A DNA stretch of 64,000 bases from Ricordea florida (GCA_949710005.1 OX453272.1:17166994-17230993); one strand, 5' to 3'; shown: positions 32,525 through 41,432, numbered from the stretch's first letter. Made by a program: numbers and translations. Notes: generated from the sequence alone by a model not told the origin.

Positions 32525-32977
32525 TCATATCATTCCCATTTTTGGCGGTTGTGATGGTTGGTTGGGAATATTCATAGGAACTTTGGTTGGAACTTGAGAT
32601 AAATCAGGTATCCTATTTTTATTATCCTCCTTTTGTCGGTATCTCATAAACATATCAAATGCTGTAAACCCTATTCCTACAATAGATAAAACGGTTGTAA
32701 AAGATAGTTCTGGAAGCCATGATTTCCCATTTTCTGCTTTATTTTCACTATCTTCATTTTTTATCTCCTCCTGTTCCTTTTCTCGCTTCATTTCCCTAGC
32801 TAATGCTTCTTTTGCTTTTTTATTATATTCAGCTAATTTTTTACCAGCAGCAACCTTTTTAGGATCTTTCTCTCTCTTTTTTGAATTATTACCTTCATTT
32901 TTTTCTTTTGGTGGGTCTCTAGTAATTTGTTCAACAACTTCTGTTCCTCCTTCACTTCGTTCAGTTCGGCCAGACAT
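32525..32977 (-). CDS. Basic coiled-coil protein with one membrane span, 150 aa
   Basis: A lysine/glutamate-rich helical N-terminal half includes DPKKVAAGKKLAEYNKKAKE (38-57). One hydrophobic span follows (about 92-111; LSFTTVLSIVGIGFTAFDMF) and the tail is proline-rich (IPNQPSQPPKMGM). The RVxAGKKLAEYN-type motif recurs in cnidarian Polinton gene blocks. The first codons share about 28 bases with an intergenic segment at 32232-32260 (GTTCCTCCTTC, CAGTTCGG). Confidence 0.55.
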   Translation of the reverse strand: MSGRTERSEGGTEVVEQITRDPPKEKNEGNNSKKREKDPKKVAAGKKLAEYNKKAKEALAREMKREKEQEEIKNEDSENKAENGKSWLPELSFTTVLSIVGIGFTAFDMFMRYRQKEDNKNRIPDLSQVPTKVPMNIPNQPSQPPKMGMI

Positions 32978-33003
32978 TATTATTTATTTCAAAAATTAAA
33001 GAA

Positions 33004-33009
33004 TCTTTA
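33004..33009 (-). promoter_or_regulatory. Degenerate CTAAAGAT box of the 150-aa gene
   Basis: Gene sense reads TCTAAAGATTCTTT, about 29 bases before the ATG at 32977. Confidence 0.45.
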
Positions 33010-33213
33010 GACCCCTTTAGAGCCGCAAAGCAAATCAGTATCTGAATAAATTTTGCTAGAACCACTACGTATTTGTTCTTTTAGTATCTCAATATCTTTT
33101 TCAATTTCTTTAATTTTTTGGTTTTTATTATCTATTATCCTTATAGCGTCTTCAATCACTTTAATAGCTTTCTTTATAATTTCTTTATTTATTTGTTCAA
33201 CTTTTTCAAACAT
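33007..33213 (-). CDS. Short coiled-coil protein, 68 aa
   Basis: A single charged helix with heptad-like hydrophobic spacing (INKEIIKKAIKVIEDAIRII) fills most of the protein and there is no membrane span. I do not recognise a family. It sits inside the capsid-gene block with its own upstream box, so I take it as real. Its stop overlaps the next gene's promoter box. Confidence 0.5.
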   Translation of the reverse strand: MFEKVEQINKEIIKKAIKVIEDAIRIIDNKNQKIKEIEKDIEILKEQIRSGSSKIYSDTDLLCGSKGV

Positions 33214-33236
33214 TATTTTTTACATAATATTAAGAA

Positions 33237-33245
33237 ATCTTTAAA
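33237..33245 (-). promoter_or_regulatory. TTTAAAGAT box of the 68-aa gene
   Basis: It lies 27 bases before the ATG at 33213 and overlaps the start of the frame-stop region of the upstream gene. Confidence 0.6.
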
Positions 33246-33788
33246 CTAATAAACAGTATCACACCCTCCAGCATTTTTCTTAGTATCCTGATCAGTTGTG
33301 TTATCATTATCTGTACTTGTTCTTGAAACTTCTTGTAATTTGTTGATTTTAACATGTTTAGCAACCTGAAATAGCCCACTAGCAAGTGCTGCCAACCTTC
33401 CTGCTTTCAATGCTAAGAGACCTACAATGTTTGTCAGTTCGCGATTAACCAAATCATCATTCTTCAAATCCACACAAAGAGCTTCTATATCATCCACAGG
33501 AACCATGTAAGAAATAACTTTAGAAATTAATTGAAGAGATGAATCTACTAAACCACCATTAATTTTCTTACCCAATACTGCCTTATATCTATTAAAATAT
33601 TTTTCAATGTCTTTTACCGATAATTTTTTTATATCACCAAGACTCATATCAACCCCTAAATATTCCTTTGTTGTTCCAAGAGCTGCGAGAATGGCTAGTG
33701 ATTCTTGTTTTATTTCAACTTCATTATCTTTTACCTCAGTATTTCCTCCAGTCTTTTCTTCTTCAATATAATCTTCAACTTCTGTCAT
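33246..33788 (-). CDS. Conserved cnidarian-Polinton helical protein, 180 aa
   Basis: The acidic N-terminus precedes a conserved region ALGTTKEYLGVDMSLGDIKK (35-54) and KDIEKYFNRYKAVLGKKING. A mostly helical C-terminal half includes NRELTNIVGLLALKAGRLAA. No membrane span is certain, although the last part is hydrophobic. The family recurs beside the ATPase and capsid genes in related elements. Its role is unknown; an internal virion or DNA-associated protein is possible. Confidence 0.55.
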   Translation of the reverse strand: MTEVEDYIEEEKTGGNTEVKDNEVEIKQESLAILAALGTTKEYLGVDMSLGDIKKLSVKDIEKYFNRYKAVLGKKINGGLVDSSLQLISKVISYMVPVDDIEALCVDLKNDDLVNRELTNIVGLLALKAGRLAALASGLFQVAKHVKINKLQEVSRTSTDNDNTTDQDTKKNAGGCDTVY

Positions 33789-33816
33789 ATTACAATTTTC
33801 TAATAATACAAAGATT

Positions 33817-33824
33817 CTTTTAAA
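33817..33824 (-). promoter_or_regulatory. TTTAAAAGA box of the 180-aa gene
   Basis: TTTAAA at 33819-33824 lies 31 bases before the ATG at 33788; one extra A separates it from GA. Confidence 0.5.
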
Positions 33825-34446
33825 TCACCTCAGGGATCTCCAAATAGCAATTAAATGGATAACGCAAACATAAACAAAGCCTAGAATATTTTTCAGTTTT
33901 CAAGAGTTTTACAAACTTTTTACTAGTTTCAGGGTCTAAATCACCCCCATAATCTTCGAAAAGCATCTTCATACCCTTCTGTGATGGATTATGGAATGAG
34001 ACCACACAAGCTACATTTTCACGGAATGGTTTTGCTATCGATGTTAATTGCTGAGTGAGAACCCACATTGATAAACCATGATGTCTTCCAGAGAATGCTA
34101 AATCTATAAACTTATTTGATCGTTTCTTCAGATCATTCGAAACAGCACAATCGTCTAAAATTATTAGTGTATTTGTTCCGGAGAATAAAGTTTTACAATC
34201 AGTTAATAACTCATTAATCTCATCAATGTTACTAGAATCTGGCGATAATACAAAGAAACGTTTATCTCCTCTAGCAAAATTATGATATGTTTTATTTTTA
34301 GAATAAGTTGGACATATTAAAACAATGAATTCAAACAATTTTCTAAATGAGCCTCTTAGCTGATCAATTATGTACTTTGTCTTTCCACAATTTGTTGGAC
34401 CCGTTATAATACAGTGAAAAGGAATTTTATCTATTAATTCTTCCAT
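33820..34446 (-). CDS. A32/FtsK-HerA-type DNA packaging ATPase, 208 aa
   Basis: The enzyme would pump the linear genome into a capsid. Walker A GPTNCGKT is at 16-23, Walker B LIILDD at 94-99, and the sensor-type segment GRHHGLSMWVLTQQ at 120-133. All are typical of the poxvirus A32-like, Polinton and NCLDV packaging ATPases, and the length is normal. It is preceded on the same strand by the major capsid gene, with only eight bases between stop and start. That conserved pairing supports the capsid assignment. The stop overlaps the next gene's box. Confidence 0.9.
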   Translation of the reverse strand: MEELIDKIPFHCIITGPTNCGKTKYIIDQLRGSFRKLFEFIVLICPTYSKNKTYHNFARGDKRFFVLSPDSSNIDEINELLTDCKTLFSGTNTLIILDDCAVSNDLKKRSNKFIDLAFSGRHHGLSMWVLTQQLTSIAKPFRENVACVVSFHNPSQKGMKMLFEDYGGDLDPETSKKFVKLLKTEKYSRLCLCLRYPFNCYLEIPEVI

Positions 34447-34453
34447 ATTTTAA

Positions 34454-35695
34454 CTAATACATGATTGATCTTAAGTTTGAATTCATAACCTCCATTAACG
34501 CATCAGCCACAACAAACATGTAACAAGTCATAATACCAGACCCGCTAACTTTTCTTTTCATTTCTATTTTTAAACCATCTTGTGCATTGTTTAAGGCTAG
34601 ACCTCCTCCATGAATATCATTATCTGGGTTAGTTCTCAAATCTATCCACAAAGCAAACTTTTTACTATAAAAATCCTTTTCTTTTACTGACCAGTGGGAA
34701 GAACCACCGAAACGTTTCTTTATCGACTCCCAAAGATCTGAAGGTACCATTCCCTTAGAGTAGAAACGGTTTGGTACACCATTAACATCGATATTTATTG
34801 AGGTGATATCTGGATTGAAAAAATTCTCAGAATCTCGTGCTCCTCCACCGTATGGTAATGTAAAAAAACATAATATTCCTGTGATTGACCTTCTTGGTAG
34901 ATTAATATGTTGATTTATAACGCTGTCTGTAGGTCTGGATATGGTGAAAGTTTTGTGTAGAGTGACATTCTCATAAAAGAATCCCTTACCAACCTGATAA
35001 GCTGCCTGTGCCTCGCGAGCTAAGTATTCACTTGATATACAAGAATATTCCAACTCAAGGTTTGTGATTTTATAAGTTGGAGTCTTGCTCGTGTCAGAAT
35101 AAACAACAATATCGCGAACTGGAGCTAGTGTAATCTCAAAGATTAGTTGATGATCTAATGCCTTTGGGTAGAAAACTCCATGATCGTTTAGAATAGGATG
35201 GTTTAGTAGGATATGGTACTTGGTATTGTGTACTACTGCAAGAGCTACTTCCTTAGCATCTGTGTCTACCTTATCACCCGCATTTGTCCTTAGCTTCCTC
35301 ATGTTTTCAGAAGAAATACCTTGCCTTAATCTATCCTCTCGTTCTTCATCTGTTAAGAATAAGTCATGGTATGTTTGAAATAGATCGTATCTTTGAGTAT
35401 CCTGTAGTGTTTCACCGCCAAAAAGAACCCTGAGTCTGGATACAAGATTACTACCTACATTATTAACGAGGGTGTTATCTTCATGACCATCAACAGTCAA
35501 ATTAAATACTAGAGATAAACTTCCTGGCACAATCACTAAATTTTCAGAAAGTTTAGGAATATTTATATATAGTGTTTCTCCAGGATTAGCTGATGATGGG
35601 TTTAGTGTAATTCTATTCAATGTTGATTCCGCTTTCAAACCGAGTGGATCTCTTGGAATCCTGTTTGGGTTAATTTTTTCAGATACGGTTGTCAT
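34454..35695 (-). CDS. Putative double-jelly-roll major capsid protein, 413 aa
   Basis: The protein is beta-rich and soluble, with no membrane span. Signature stretches I associate with the capsid gene of cnidarian Polintons are RIPRDPLGLKAESTLNRITL near the start, IPKLSENLVIVPGSLSLVF, RLRVLFGGETLQDTQRYDLF, and a C-terminal GLKIEMKRKVSGSGIMTCYM. Capsid identity rests on size, beta character, position next to the ATPase and recollection of the family, not on a structure. The start is taken as the MTTVSEK methionine at 35695 because it has a TTTAAAGAT box 29 bases upstream. The longer frame to 35752 would run across the integrase start. Confidence 0.7.
   Translation of the reverse strand: MTTVSEKINPNRIPRDPLGLKAESTLNRITLNPSSANPGETLYINIPKLSENLVIVPGSLSLVFNLTVDGHEDNTLVNNVGSNLVSRLRVLFGGETLQDTQRYDLFQTYHDLFLTDEEREDRLRQGISSENMRKLRTNAGDKVDTDAKEVALAVVHNTKYHILLNHPILNDHGVFYPKALDHQLIFEITLAPVRDIVVYSDTSKTPTYKITNLELEYSCISSEYLAREAQAAYQVGKGFFYENVTLHKTFTISRPTDSVINQHINLPRRSITGILCFFTLPYGGGARDSENFFNPDITSINIDVNGVPNRFYSKGMVPSDLWESIKKRFGGSSHWSVKEKDFYSKKFALWIDLRTNPDNDIHGGGLALNNAQDGLKIEMKRKVSGSGIMTCYMFVVADALMEVMNSNLRSIMY
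34463..34475 (-). promoter_or_regulatory. Weak box (CTTAAGATC) upstream of the ATPase gene
   Basis: It lies about 24 bases before the ATG at 34446 and overlaps the capsid gene's 3' end. The match to TTTAAAGAT is partial. Confidence 0.3.
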
Positions 35696-35700
35696 ATTTA

Positions 35701-35708
35701 TTTTAAGG
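35701..35708 (+). promoter_or_regulatory. TTTTAAGG box upstream of the integrase
   Basis: It lies 21-28 bases before the integrase ATG at 35729 and abuts the capsid start codon on the opposite strand. Confidence 0.4.
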
Positions 35709-35720
35709 AAGTGAGGAGTA

Positions 35721-35729
35721 ATCTTTAAA
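35721..35729 (-). promoter_or_regulatory. TTTAAAGAT box of the capsid gene
   Basis: It lies 29 bases before the capsid ATG at 35695 and overlaps the integrase start codon on the other strand. Confidence 0.65.
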
Positions 35730-36760
35730 TGAGTAACAAAAGCATATTCCAAAGGTTTTCAAAAATATATTATTCAACTGATGGATATTGGAAAGGATAT
35801 TCTGCGATTAATAAATTAGCTGAAAAAGCAAATCAGACAAAGCCCTACCACGAAGTGAAAGTAAGTGAAAATGTGGCTAAACAATGGTTAGAGAAACAGG
35901 CGATATGGCAAATATATCTACCAGCTCCAAAATATATTCCTAGACCACACTGGACTGTAGATAAACCTAATCAAATTCACCAAGCAGATTTATTATTTTT
36001 ACCTCATGATAGAGTTGGAAGAAAAACATATAAATACGCATTAGTTGCGGTTGATGTTGCTTCAAGATATAAAGATGCTGAACCATTAACCACAAAAGAA
36101 AGTAGGGAAATTTCAAATGCTTTTGAAAAAATATATTCCAGGAAAATGAAATATCCTAAAAAATTAATGGTTGATCCTGGAAGAGAATTTATGGGTGAAG
36201 TTACTAAACTTATGAATTATCATAATGTGAAAATACAGAGAAGTGAAGCTGGAAATCATAGAGCTCAAGCATTTGTAGAAAACGCAAACAGGATATTAGG
36301 CGAAAGATTATTTAGTCATCAATATGCACAAGAAATGTTGCAGGATGAAAGATCTAGAGTATGGGTTAAACGATTGCCAGATATTTTGAAAACTTTGAAT
36401 AATACACCAACGAGAATAACTGGTAAAGAACCTGATAAAGCTATAAAACTGAAAGAAGTTGATATTAATTCTAAAAATTATCAACGAGTTGTTGGTCTTG
36501 ACGAGGTTAGATTACCTCCTCTTGTTAAAGTTAGATATTTATTATCTCCTGGGGAACTTGAAGGTGGTGAAAAAAGGCGGGCTACTGATCCTATTTGGAG
36601 TATCAAAGTTTATGATATTTCTAAAAGTGTGATTTCACCTAATCAGCCGGTTTTATATTATTTAATTGATGGCCCAAGACGGGGCTTTGTAAGAGAAGAA
36701 TTACAGGTTATTCCTTATAATACTGAGTTGCCTCCTAATTCTGTTTTGGAACGGACGTAG
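35729..36760 (+). CDS. Polinton integrase (rve, DDE), 343 aa
   Basis: This retroviral-type integrase would insert the excised or replicated linear element and create the short target duplication. The core RNase H-fold region runs from about 75 to 235. Catalytic residues are D87 (HQADLLFL), D149 (LMVDPGREFMG) and E184 (AFVENANRIL), with 34 residues between the last two. An N-terminal helical part and a C-terminal beta-barrel-like part (about 255-335, PVLYYLIDGPRRGFVREELQ) complete it. I see no chromodomain, which many Polinton integrases carry. It starts 33 bases from the divergent capsid gene, and its last 26 bases overlap the end of the convergent polymerase gene. Confidence 0.92.
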   Translation: MSNKSIFQRFSKIYYSTDGYWKGYSAINKLAEKANQTKPYHEVKVSENVAKQWLEKQAIWQIYLPAPKYIPRPHWTVDKPNQIHQADLLFLPHDRVGRKTYKYALVAVDVASRYKDAEPLTTKESREISNAFEKIYSRKMKYPKKLMVDPGREFMGEVTKLMNYHNVKIQRSEAGNHRAQAFVENANRILGERLFSHQYAQEMLQDERSRVWVKRLPDILKTLNNTPTRITGKEPDKAIKLKEVDINSKNYQRVVGLDEVRLPPLVKVRYLLSPGELEGGEKRRATDPIWSIKVYDISKSVISPNQPVLYYLIDGPRRGFVREELQVIPYNTELPPNSVLERT

Positions 36761-39700
36761 CCCTCCCCATCGGCCCTTTGACTCCATAGGGGTCCCGGCT
36801 CCGCCGGTCGGGCCTCCCCGCTTCGCGGAGCTTAGCTGGAAAGATAATATTACAATCATCATCTATTTTTATATTCAAACTATAATGCCCATATGGAAGA
36901 GTATTTTTCCCATCTTCTTCAACATATCTCTTATCATCAGCCGGGTTTAGTGCAATTTTATTAACGGTTTGCGTGTAAACATTATGTTTTTCTGTTCTAA
37001 TTAAATTCTGTTTTCTCATTTGAGATTTTTTATTTAATACACAATCTCTGAAATCATTAAAACACATATCTTTCTCAATTACTGATTTCTTTGTTCCTTT
37101 ATCCTTTTTTATCTCCTTACCATTATCCATTTTTACACTATATTGTTTAGCACTAGACCCTGCAAACTCTACAGCTATCATTCCACCAAACTCATCTTTG
37201 AACATTCCAATTACTTTTTTGTTTACTCCTACCTCGATTCCAGATGGGTGGTCTTTAGAGTAATTACTGGTGTCAAACTTTTCTCTAACATCTGAACTTA
37301 TATCTTTGAAGAAATCTGGAGTTTCTATATGATATAAAAGACTATCAGTATCAGTCATAAGTAATTTAGCCTTATCCCCATATTTCTTTTTAATATAATT
37401 ATAATGAAAATCATACATTATTTGTTTACTTCGATCTAGAATGCAAAACCCTACATAAATTGGTTTATTAAAATTTATTTTTATTTTCTTCATATTTACA
37501 GCAACTAGATCTTCAGAAAAGATAGTAAAATAATCAAAGTTTGGTTTTTTTATTAATTTTTTAGCCGTCTTTTTATCATTAACTAATCTAACATCTATCC
37601 TTTTTCTCATATTTTCCATTGTTTTACCAAATACAGAATTATTCATTAACTTGAAGAATTCCTTTTCAAAATCATTAGCCGCTTGAGCTCTGAATTTAGT
37701 ATTCAAATCAATGTATGGTTTTAACCATGCAGACTCATAGAATTTAATGCCTTTATGAATTTTTGTTATTTCTAATCCCATACTTTCATAAAATTTTAAA
37801 GTCTCATGATAAACAACGTACCTTTTCTTATCAAATAGGTTTGGTATTAATTTCTTAACTTTATTAACAGTAAGTTTGTCTGGTGCTAAAGGATAATCTT
37901 TATGTAAATCGTGAAGATGTTTTGGATATTTCAAATCAACCATAACTATACAAGGAATATCTCTCCAATTTTTAAGCTCCTCCTCACTCATCCATTCAAA
38001 TCCATGCTTGGGTAGATTTCCGCTCATTCCTCCTCCATATAAATTATTTGCATCAAGATATGCAATATAGCTTTTCTTTAGATTTTCTACAAAGTCTGCC
38101 ATATATTGATTATTAGCTTTAGCATATCTTTTTGATATTTGAGCTACGCCTCCTCTAATACCTCTTTCAATCATAAGTAACATATTAACATCAGTAAACA
38201 GCTCCAATTTAACTTTGGTTAATTTTAACATTGCATCCCAAGATAGCCCTGGCGATGTAAAATAGTGTGCTGGATCTAAACCATAATTATTTTGACAAAC
38301 ATCTCTAAAGTTCTCAAATACATCTGCTAAAAGTAAAACATCTGTCTTGAGATATAAATCATGATATTCTCGCATTGATTTCATATCAAAAACCTCAAAT
38401 ATTTTTTCAGCATGTTGGTAATCATCATCACTTATATCTTCATCATTTAATTTTGAATGAAATGCCTTCTTTGACGGTAGTTTTGTTTCATTTAGTTTAT
38501 TAATGCTAGTAAAATCATCATAATTAAACACTCCTTTTCTCATTACTAAATATGTTTTATCGCCAAATTCCTTTTTTGTTTCTGTTAGTTTATCATCTTT
38601 TGGAGAAAGGCATCTTTTTTCAGCCAACAAGCAATTCTCACATTTTCCGCATCTACCAATACTTTTATGCTCAATATCTTTTCCATCTTCAATGTATCTT
38701 TTCATACAATCCGGCGGTTTGCAGGTCTTACACTTTCCACATTTGGTGAGATTATCAACTAAACTGCTAAGACCGCTTTGCATAAATTTGTAAGAATCAA
38801 TGAATCTTATCATTCTATTAATGGGTTTGCCTTCATCATCATGTCCAATTAAAATTTTCTTTGAGAAACTAATATACTTTTCATTAGTATTAGCTATGCA
38901 GGTTGTTTCACCTTTTATTTTAGCAATATTCTTAATAAATAAATGAGAATCATATCCAGACATATTATGTGCTATTACTGGAATGAAATTAGGAATAACA
39001 TATCCTAGATTACACTTATTATGGGCAGCTCCTCTATATTTTCCTGTAAGATGGCAATGATCTATTACTTTTTTATAATCTCTATTTTTAGTTTCTGTAA
39101 ATTTTCCTTCACATATATGACAATGAGTTGCATTTTCATATTCTTTTTTAATTGTTTCTGCCGCTTTATTCTTATTATAGAATCTAAATTTTTCTTTTCT
39201 TTCTTCTATTATTTTATAAATTTTTCTAAAATCTCTTTCTAAATATTCTACAAATATCTGTGCAACATCTTCATCATCTGATTTTGCGGTATATTGCACA
39301 ATTTGTTTAAAATCGGCCGGCAATATACTATCATCAAAACACTTTATATAATAACAGAATCCAGATGCTTTATGCATTTGATATTTTTTAATAAAACTTT
39401 TAATTTCATTTGGAGAACATGTATATATTGGTATTAGATTGCTTTCAAAGTCTACATAAATAACAAATGCCGCTCGCATTTTATTTTTATAATTTTTGAA
39501 TTGAATAAATTTTGGACTTCCATCTTTATTCTTTACCATATTTATTATAACTTCTCCATTTGAGTCGCAGTATATTTTATGTTCATCTAAATATTCTTGT
39601 TTATAGAATGAGTTGAAACATCTAAGGCAAAAATATTTTTTGTTTTTATTTTTATCAATTTCAGAGGATAAAAGCCTACTAATATCAGTTGCCAAACAGT

Positions 39701-41432
39701 AATGGTTTTCTTCACCATTAGATATTAAAATTAATGTTATAATTTTACAGTTGCATATCTTACATTCTTCTTTGTTACAATCACATTTTTTACAGCCACA
39801 TTTCTCACATTCTTGTTTTATACATTCTTCTTTCTTACAATCTTGTTTTATACATTCTTTTTTTCTGCATCCACAATTATTACATTCTTCTTTTTTCTTA
39901 CAATCACATTTATCGCTTATTCTTAGAGGATATATTTTATTATCTTCACATCCCAACACATTAATAACATATGGGTTTTGTTTTTCAAACCTATCAATTT
40001 GTTTTAATGGGGTAGGAAAGTCTATTCCTTTCCAATTTAACTTTTTAGAATTTTCCCTCAATTCATCATTTACTCTCTCTCTATGATTTTTTCTAGGAAA
40101 CGCTCCTTCTGTTATTGCATACTTAAAACATTCCTTATCTTTAAAATTCTGGGGGTTAATAATAGCTTTTTTTGATGCTAATCTTGCAGGTAATGGAAAA
40201 TATGAACTTCCAGAAATAGCTTCGTAGGGAACCAAACCAATATCAAAACGTACCACAGAATCGAATTCAAAAACGTCTGAAGGGTTATTATTTATAAATT
40301 TTTCAATCTCATTAAGTATGTTTTTAATCATTTCATCATATAATTCTGATAAATTAGTTGCTTCAGTAATTATTTTTGGTGAAGAATGAAAGAATTTTTC
40401 AGTTTCTATTTTTAATTTATTTGTTCCCAGAAAAGAACTTTTTACAAGCTTACATGTTAATATAAATTTACCTTTTATTGGTTTCTTTTCCTGATTAATT
40501 CGATCTATAACTTTTTGTTTTATTTTTTTCATGAATTCTTCAGGTTCATATCCTTTCTTTCCATCTATCCTGCAAGTTTTCAAATATCCTTTTAATGCTT
40601 TTTTTTGTTCATTAAATGTGAACTCTTCCTCATTTTCTTGTTCATCTTTTTTAACATCTTCAGAGATTTTTACATTTCTTTTTGTTTTAGGTCTAGCCCC
40701 CCCCTTCTCATAATCCCTATCATTTTCTGCAGTAGCCACCAAAGATTGTTGTTGATAGTTTTTTTTATTTTTCTTTTTTCTTGGTGGTGAAATGGGTTTT
40801 TCAGGCCGCGTGTTATTATTTATAAGATTTTTAAGACCTTCTCCTGTAGATTTAACTTTATCAACCACTTTCGATATTTGTTTTTTTATCCAATTAAAAG
40901 TTTTGTCTTTTGTTTTTGTTTCCTTAATTTTTTTCATTAAACTCTTTGCTTCATTCATAAAACTAGATATAATATTTTTTCTTGGGATGGGTATGAGGGC
41001 TTGTTTTTTGTAAAGTTTGGGTGGTGTTGGCCCGGGTGGTTTAATTTTTGGTGTTGGTGGCGGAGAACCTGGAGGCGTTCCTGGTCTAAATCGATTTGGT
41101 GAACCTGGTGGGGGCGTTTCTGGGTTAAATCTTTGTGGCAGGTTTTGGGTTTCTCTCATAATTTTCAATGTTGGTATAACACGAGGAATTGGAAGAGGTG
41201 GTTGTGGTTGGTTTGCTCTTCTTTTTGGCGCATTATTTATCTCTGTAAAAATTTCTCGTTTATTATCAACGATTTGTTGAACATTATTAATTATTTCAGG
41301 TATATTTCTCAATCCATTAATTTTAGCTTCTTTAGTAGTCATATCAGATCTACCTTGAATTTTATACCATGAAAGTAGTGAACTTAATTGTTTTGTATTC
41401 AAATCGTTTAATTGATCAGCTAAGGGGTCCAT
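36735..41432 (-). CDS. Protein-primed DNA polymerase B, 1565 aa
   Basis: This is the replicative polymerase of the element. Residues 1-50 form a SAP-like N-terminus, followed by a proline-rich and basic linker (70-260) with GGARPKTK (244-251). A cysteine cluster lies at 509-562 with about 18 cysteines. Exonuclease motifs are YVDFES (ExoI, 659-664), HNMSGYDSH (ExoII, 822-830) and YLKTD (ExoIII, 1027-1031). Polymerase motifs are A DANNLYG (1127-1133), B KLMNNSVFG (1261-1269), C TDTDS (1360-1364) and a KxY-type KQY (1429-1431). An endonuclease VII-like zinc motif DHCHLTGKYRGAAHNKC (791-807) and a CGKC-type cluster (898-941) interrupt the fold. The first codons lie in the right inverted repeat. 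All catalytic motifs are intact. The last 30 codons are unusually GC-rich. Confidence 0.95.
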   Translation of the reverse strand: MDPLADQLNDLNTKQLSSLLSWYKIQGRSDMTTKEAKINGLRNIPEIINNVQQIVDNKREIFTEINNAPKRRANQPQPPLPIPRVIPTLKIMRETQNLPQRFNPETPPPGSPNRFRPGTPPGSPPPTPKIKPPGPTPPKLYKKQALIPIPRKNIISSFMNEAKSLMKKIKETKTKDKTFNWIKKQISKVVDKVKSTGEGLKNLINNNTRPEKPISPPRKKKNKKNYQQQSLVATAENDRDYEKGGARPKTKRNVKISEDVKKDEQENEEEFTFNEQKKALKGYLKTCRIDGKKGYEPEEFMKKIKQKVIDRINQEKKPIKGKFILTCKLVKSSFLGTNKLKIETEKFFHSSPKIITEATNLSELYDEMIKNILNEIEKFINNNPSDVFEFDSVVRFDIGLVPYEAISGSSYFPLPARLASKKAIINPQNFKDKECFKYAITEGAFPRKNHRERVNDELRENSKKLNWKGIDFPTPLKQIDRFEKQNPYVINVLGCEDNKIYPLRISDKCDCKKKEECNNCGCRKKECIKQDCKKEECIKQECEKCGCKKCDCNKEECKICNCKIITLILISNGEENHYCLATDISRLLSSEIDKNKNKKYFCLRCFNSFYKQEYLDEHKIYCDSNGEVIINMVKNKDGSPKFIQFKNYKNKMRAAFVIYVDFESNLIPIYTCSPNEIKSFIKKYQMHKASGFCYYIKCFDDSILPADFKQIVQYTAKSDDEDVAQIFVEYLERDFRKIYKIIEERKEKFRFYNKNKAAETIKKEYENATHCHICEGKFTETKNRDYKKVIDHCHLTGKYRGAAHNKCNLGYVIPNFIPVIAHNMSGYDSHLFIKNIAKIKGETTCIANTNEKYISFSKKILIGHDDEGKPINRMIRFIDSYKFMQSGLSSLVDNLTKCGKCKTCKPPDCMKRYIEDGKDIEHKSIGRCGKCENCLLAEKRCLSPKDDKLTETKKEFGDKTYLVMRKGVFNYDDFTSINKLNETKLPSKKAFHSKLNDEDISDDDYQHAEKIFEVFDMKSMREYHDLYLKTDVLLLADVFENFRDVCQNNYGLDPAHYFTSPGLSWDAMLKLTKVKLELFTDVNMLLMIERGIRGGVAQISKRYAKANNQYMADFVENLKKSYIAYLDANNLYGGGMSGNLPKHGFEWMSEEELKNWRDIPCIVMVDLKYPKHLHDLHKDYPLAPDKLTVNKVKKLIPNLFDKKRYVVYHETLKFYESMGLEITKIHKGIKFYESAWLKPYIDLNTKFRAQAANDFEKEFFKLMNNSVFGKTMENMRKRIDVRLVNDKKTAKKLIKKPNFDYFTIFSEDLVAVNMKKIKINFNKPIYVGFCILDRSKQIMYDFHYNYIKKKYGDKAKLLMTDTDSLLYHIETPDFFKDISSDVREKFDTSNYSKDHPSGIEVGVNKKVIGMFKDEFGGMIAVEFAGSSAKQYSVKMDNGKEIKKDKGTKKSVIEKDMCFNDFRDCVLNKKSQMRKQNLIRTEKHNVYTQTVNKIALNPADDKRYVEEDGKNTLPYGHYSLNIKIDDDCNIIFPAKLREAGRPDRRSRDPYGVKGPMGRATSVPKQN
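36775..36835 (-). other. GC-rich patch at the 3' end of the polymerase gene
   Basis: Short palindromes GGCTCCGCC and CCGCTTCGCGG stand close together within coding sequence for a basic tail (RPDRRSRDPYG). Composition contrasts with the AT-rich gene body. It resembles the hairpin islands at other gene ends of the element. Confidence 0.5.

Noticed and set aside
35696-35752. Longer capsid frame starting at 35752
   Set aside because: It would cross the integrase start and the promoter box; the methionine at 35695 has a box at the standard distance and the conserved N-terminus follows it.
39021-41372. Plus-strand frames opposite the polymerase
   Set aside because: They are AT-rich shadows of the polymerase gene without motifs.
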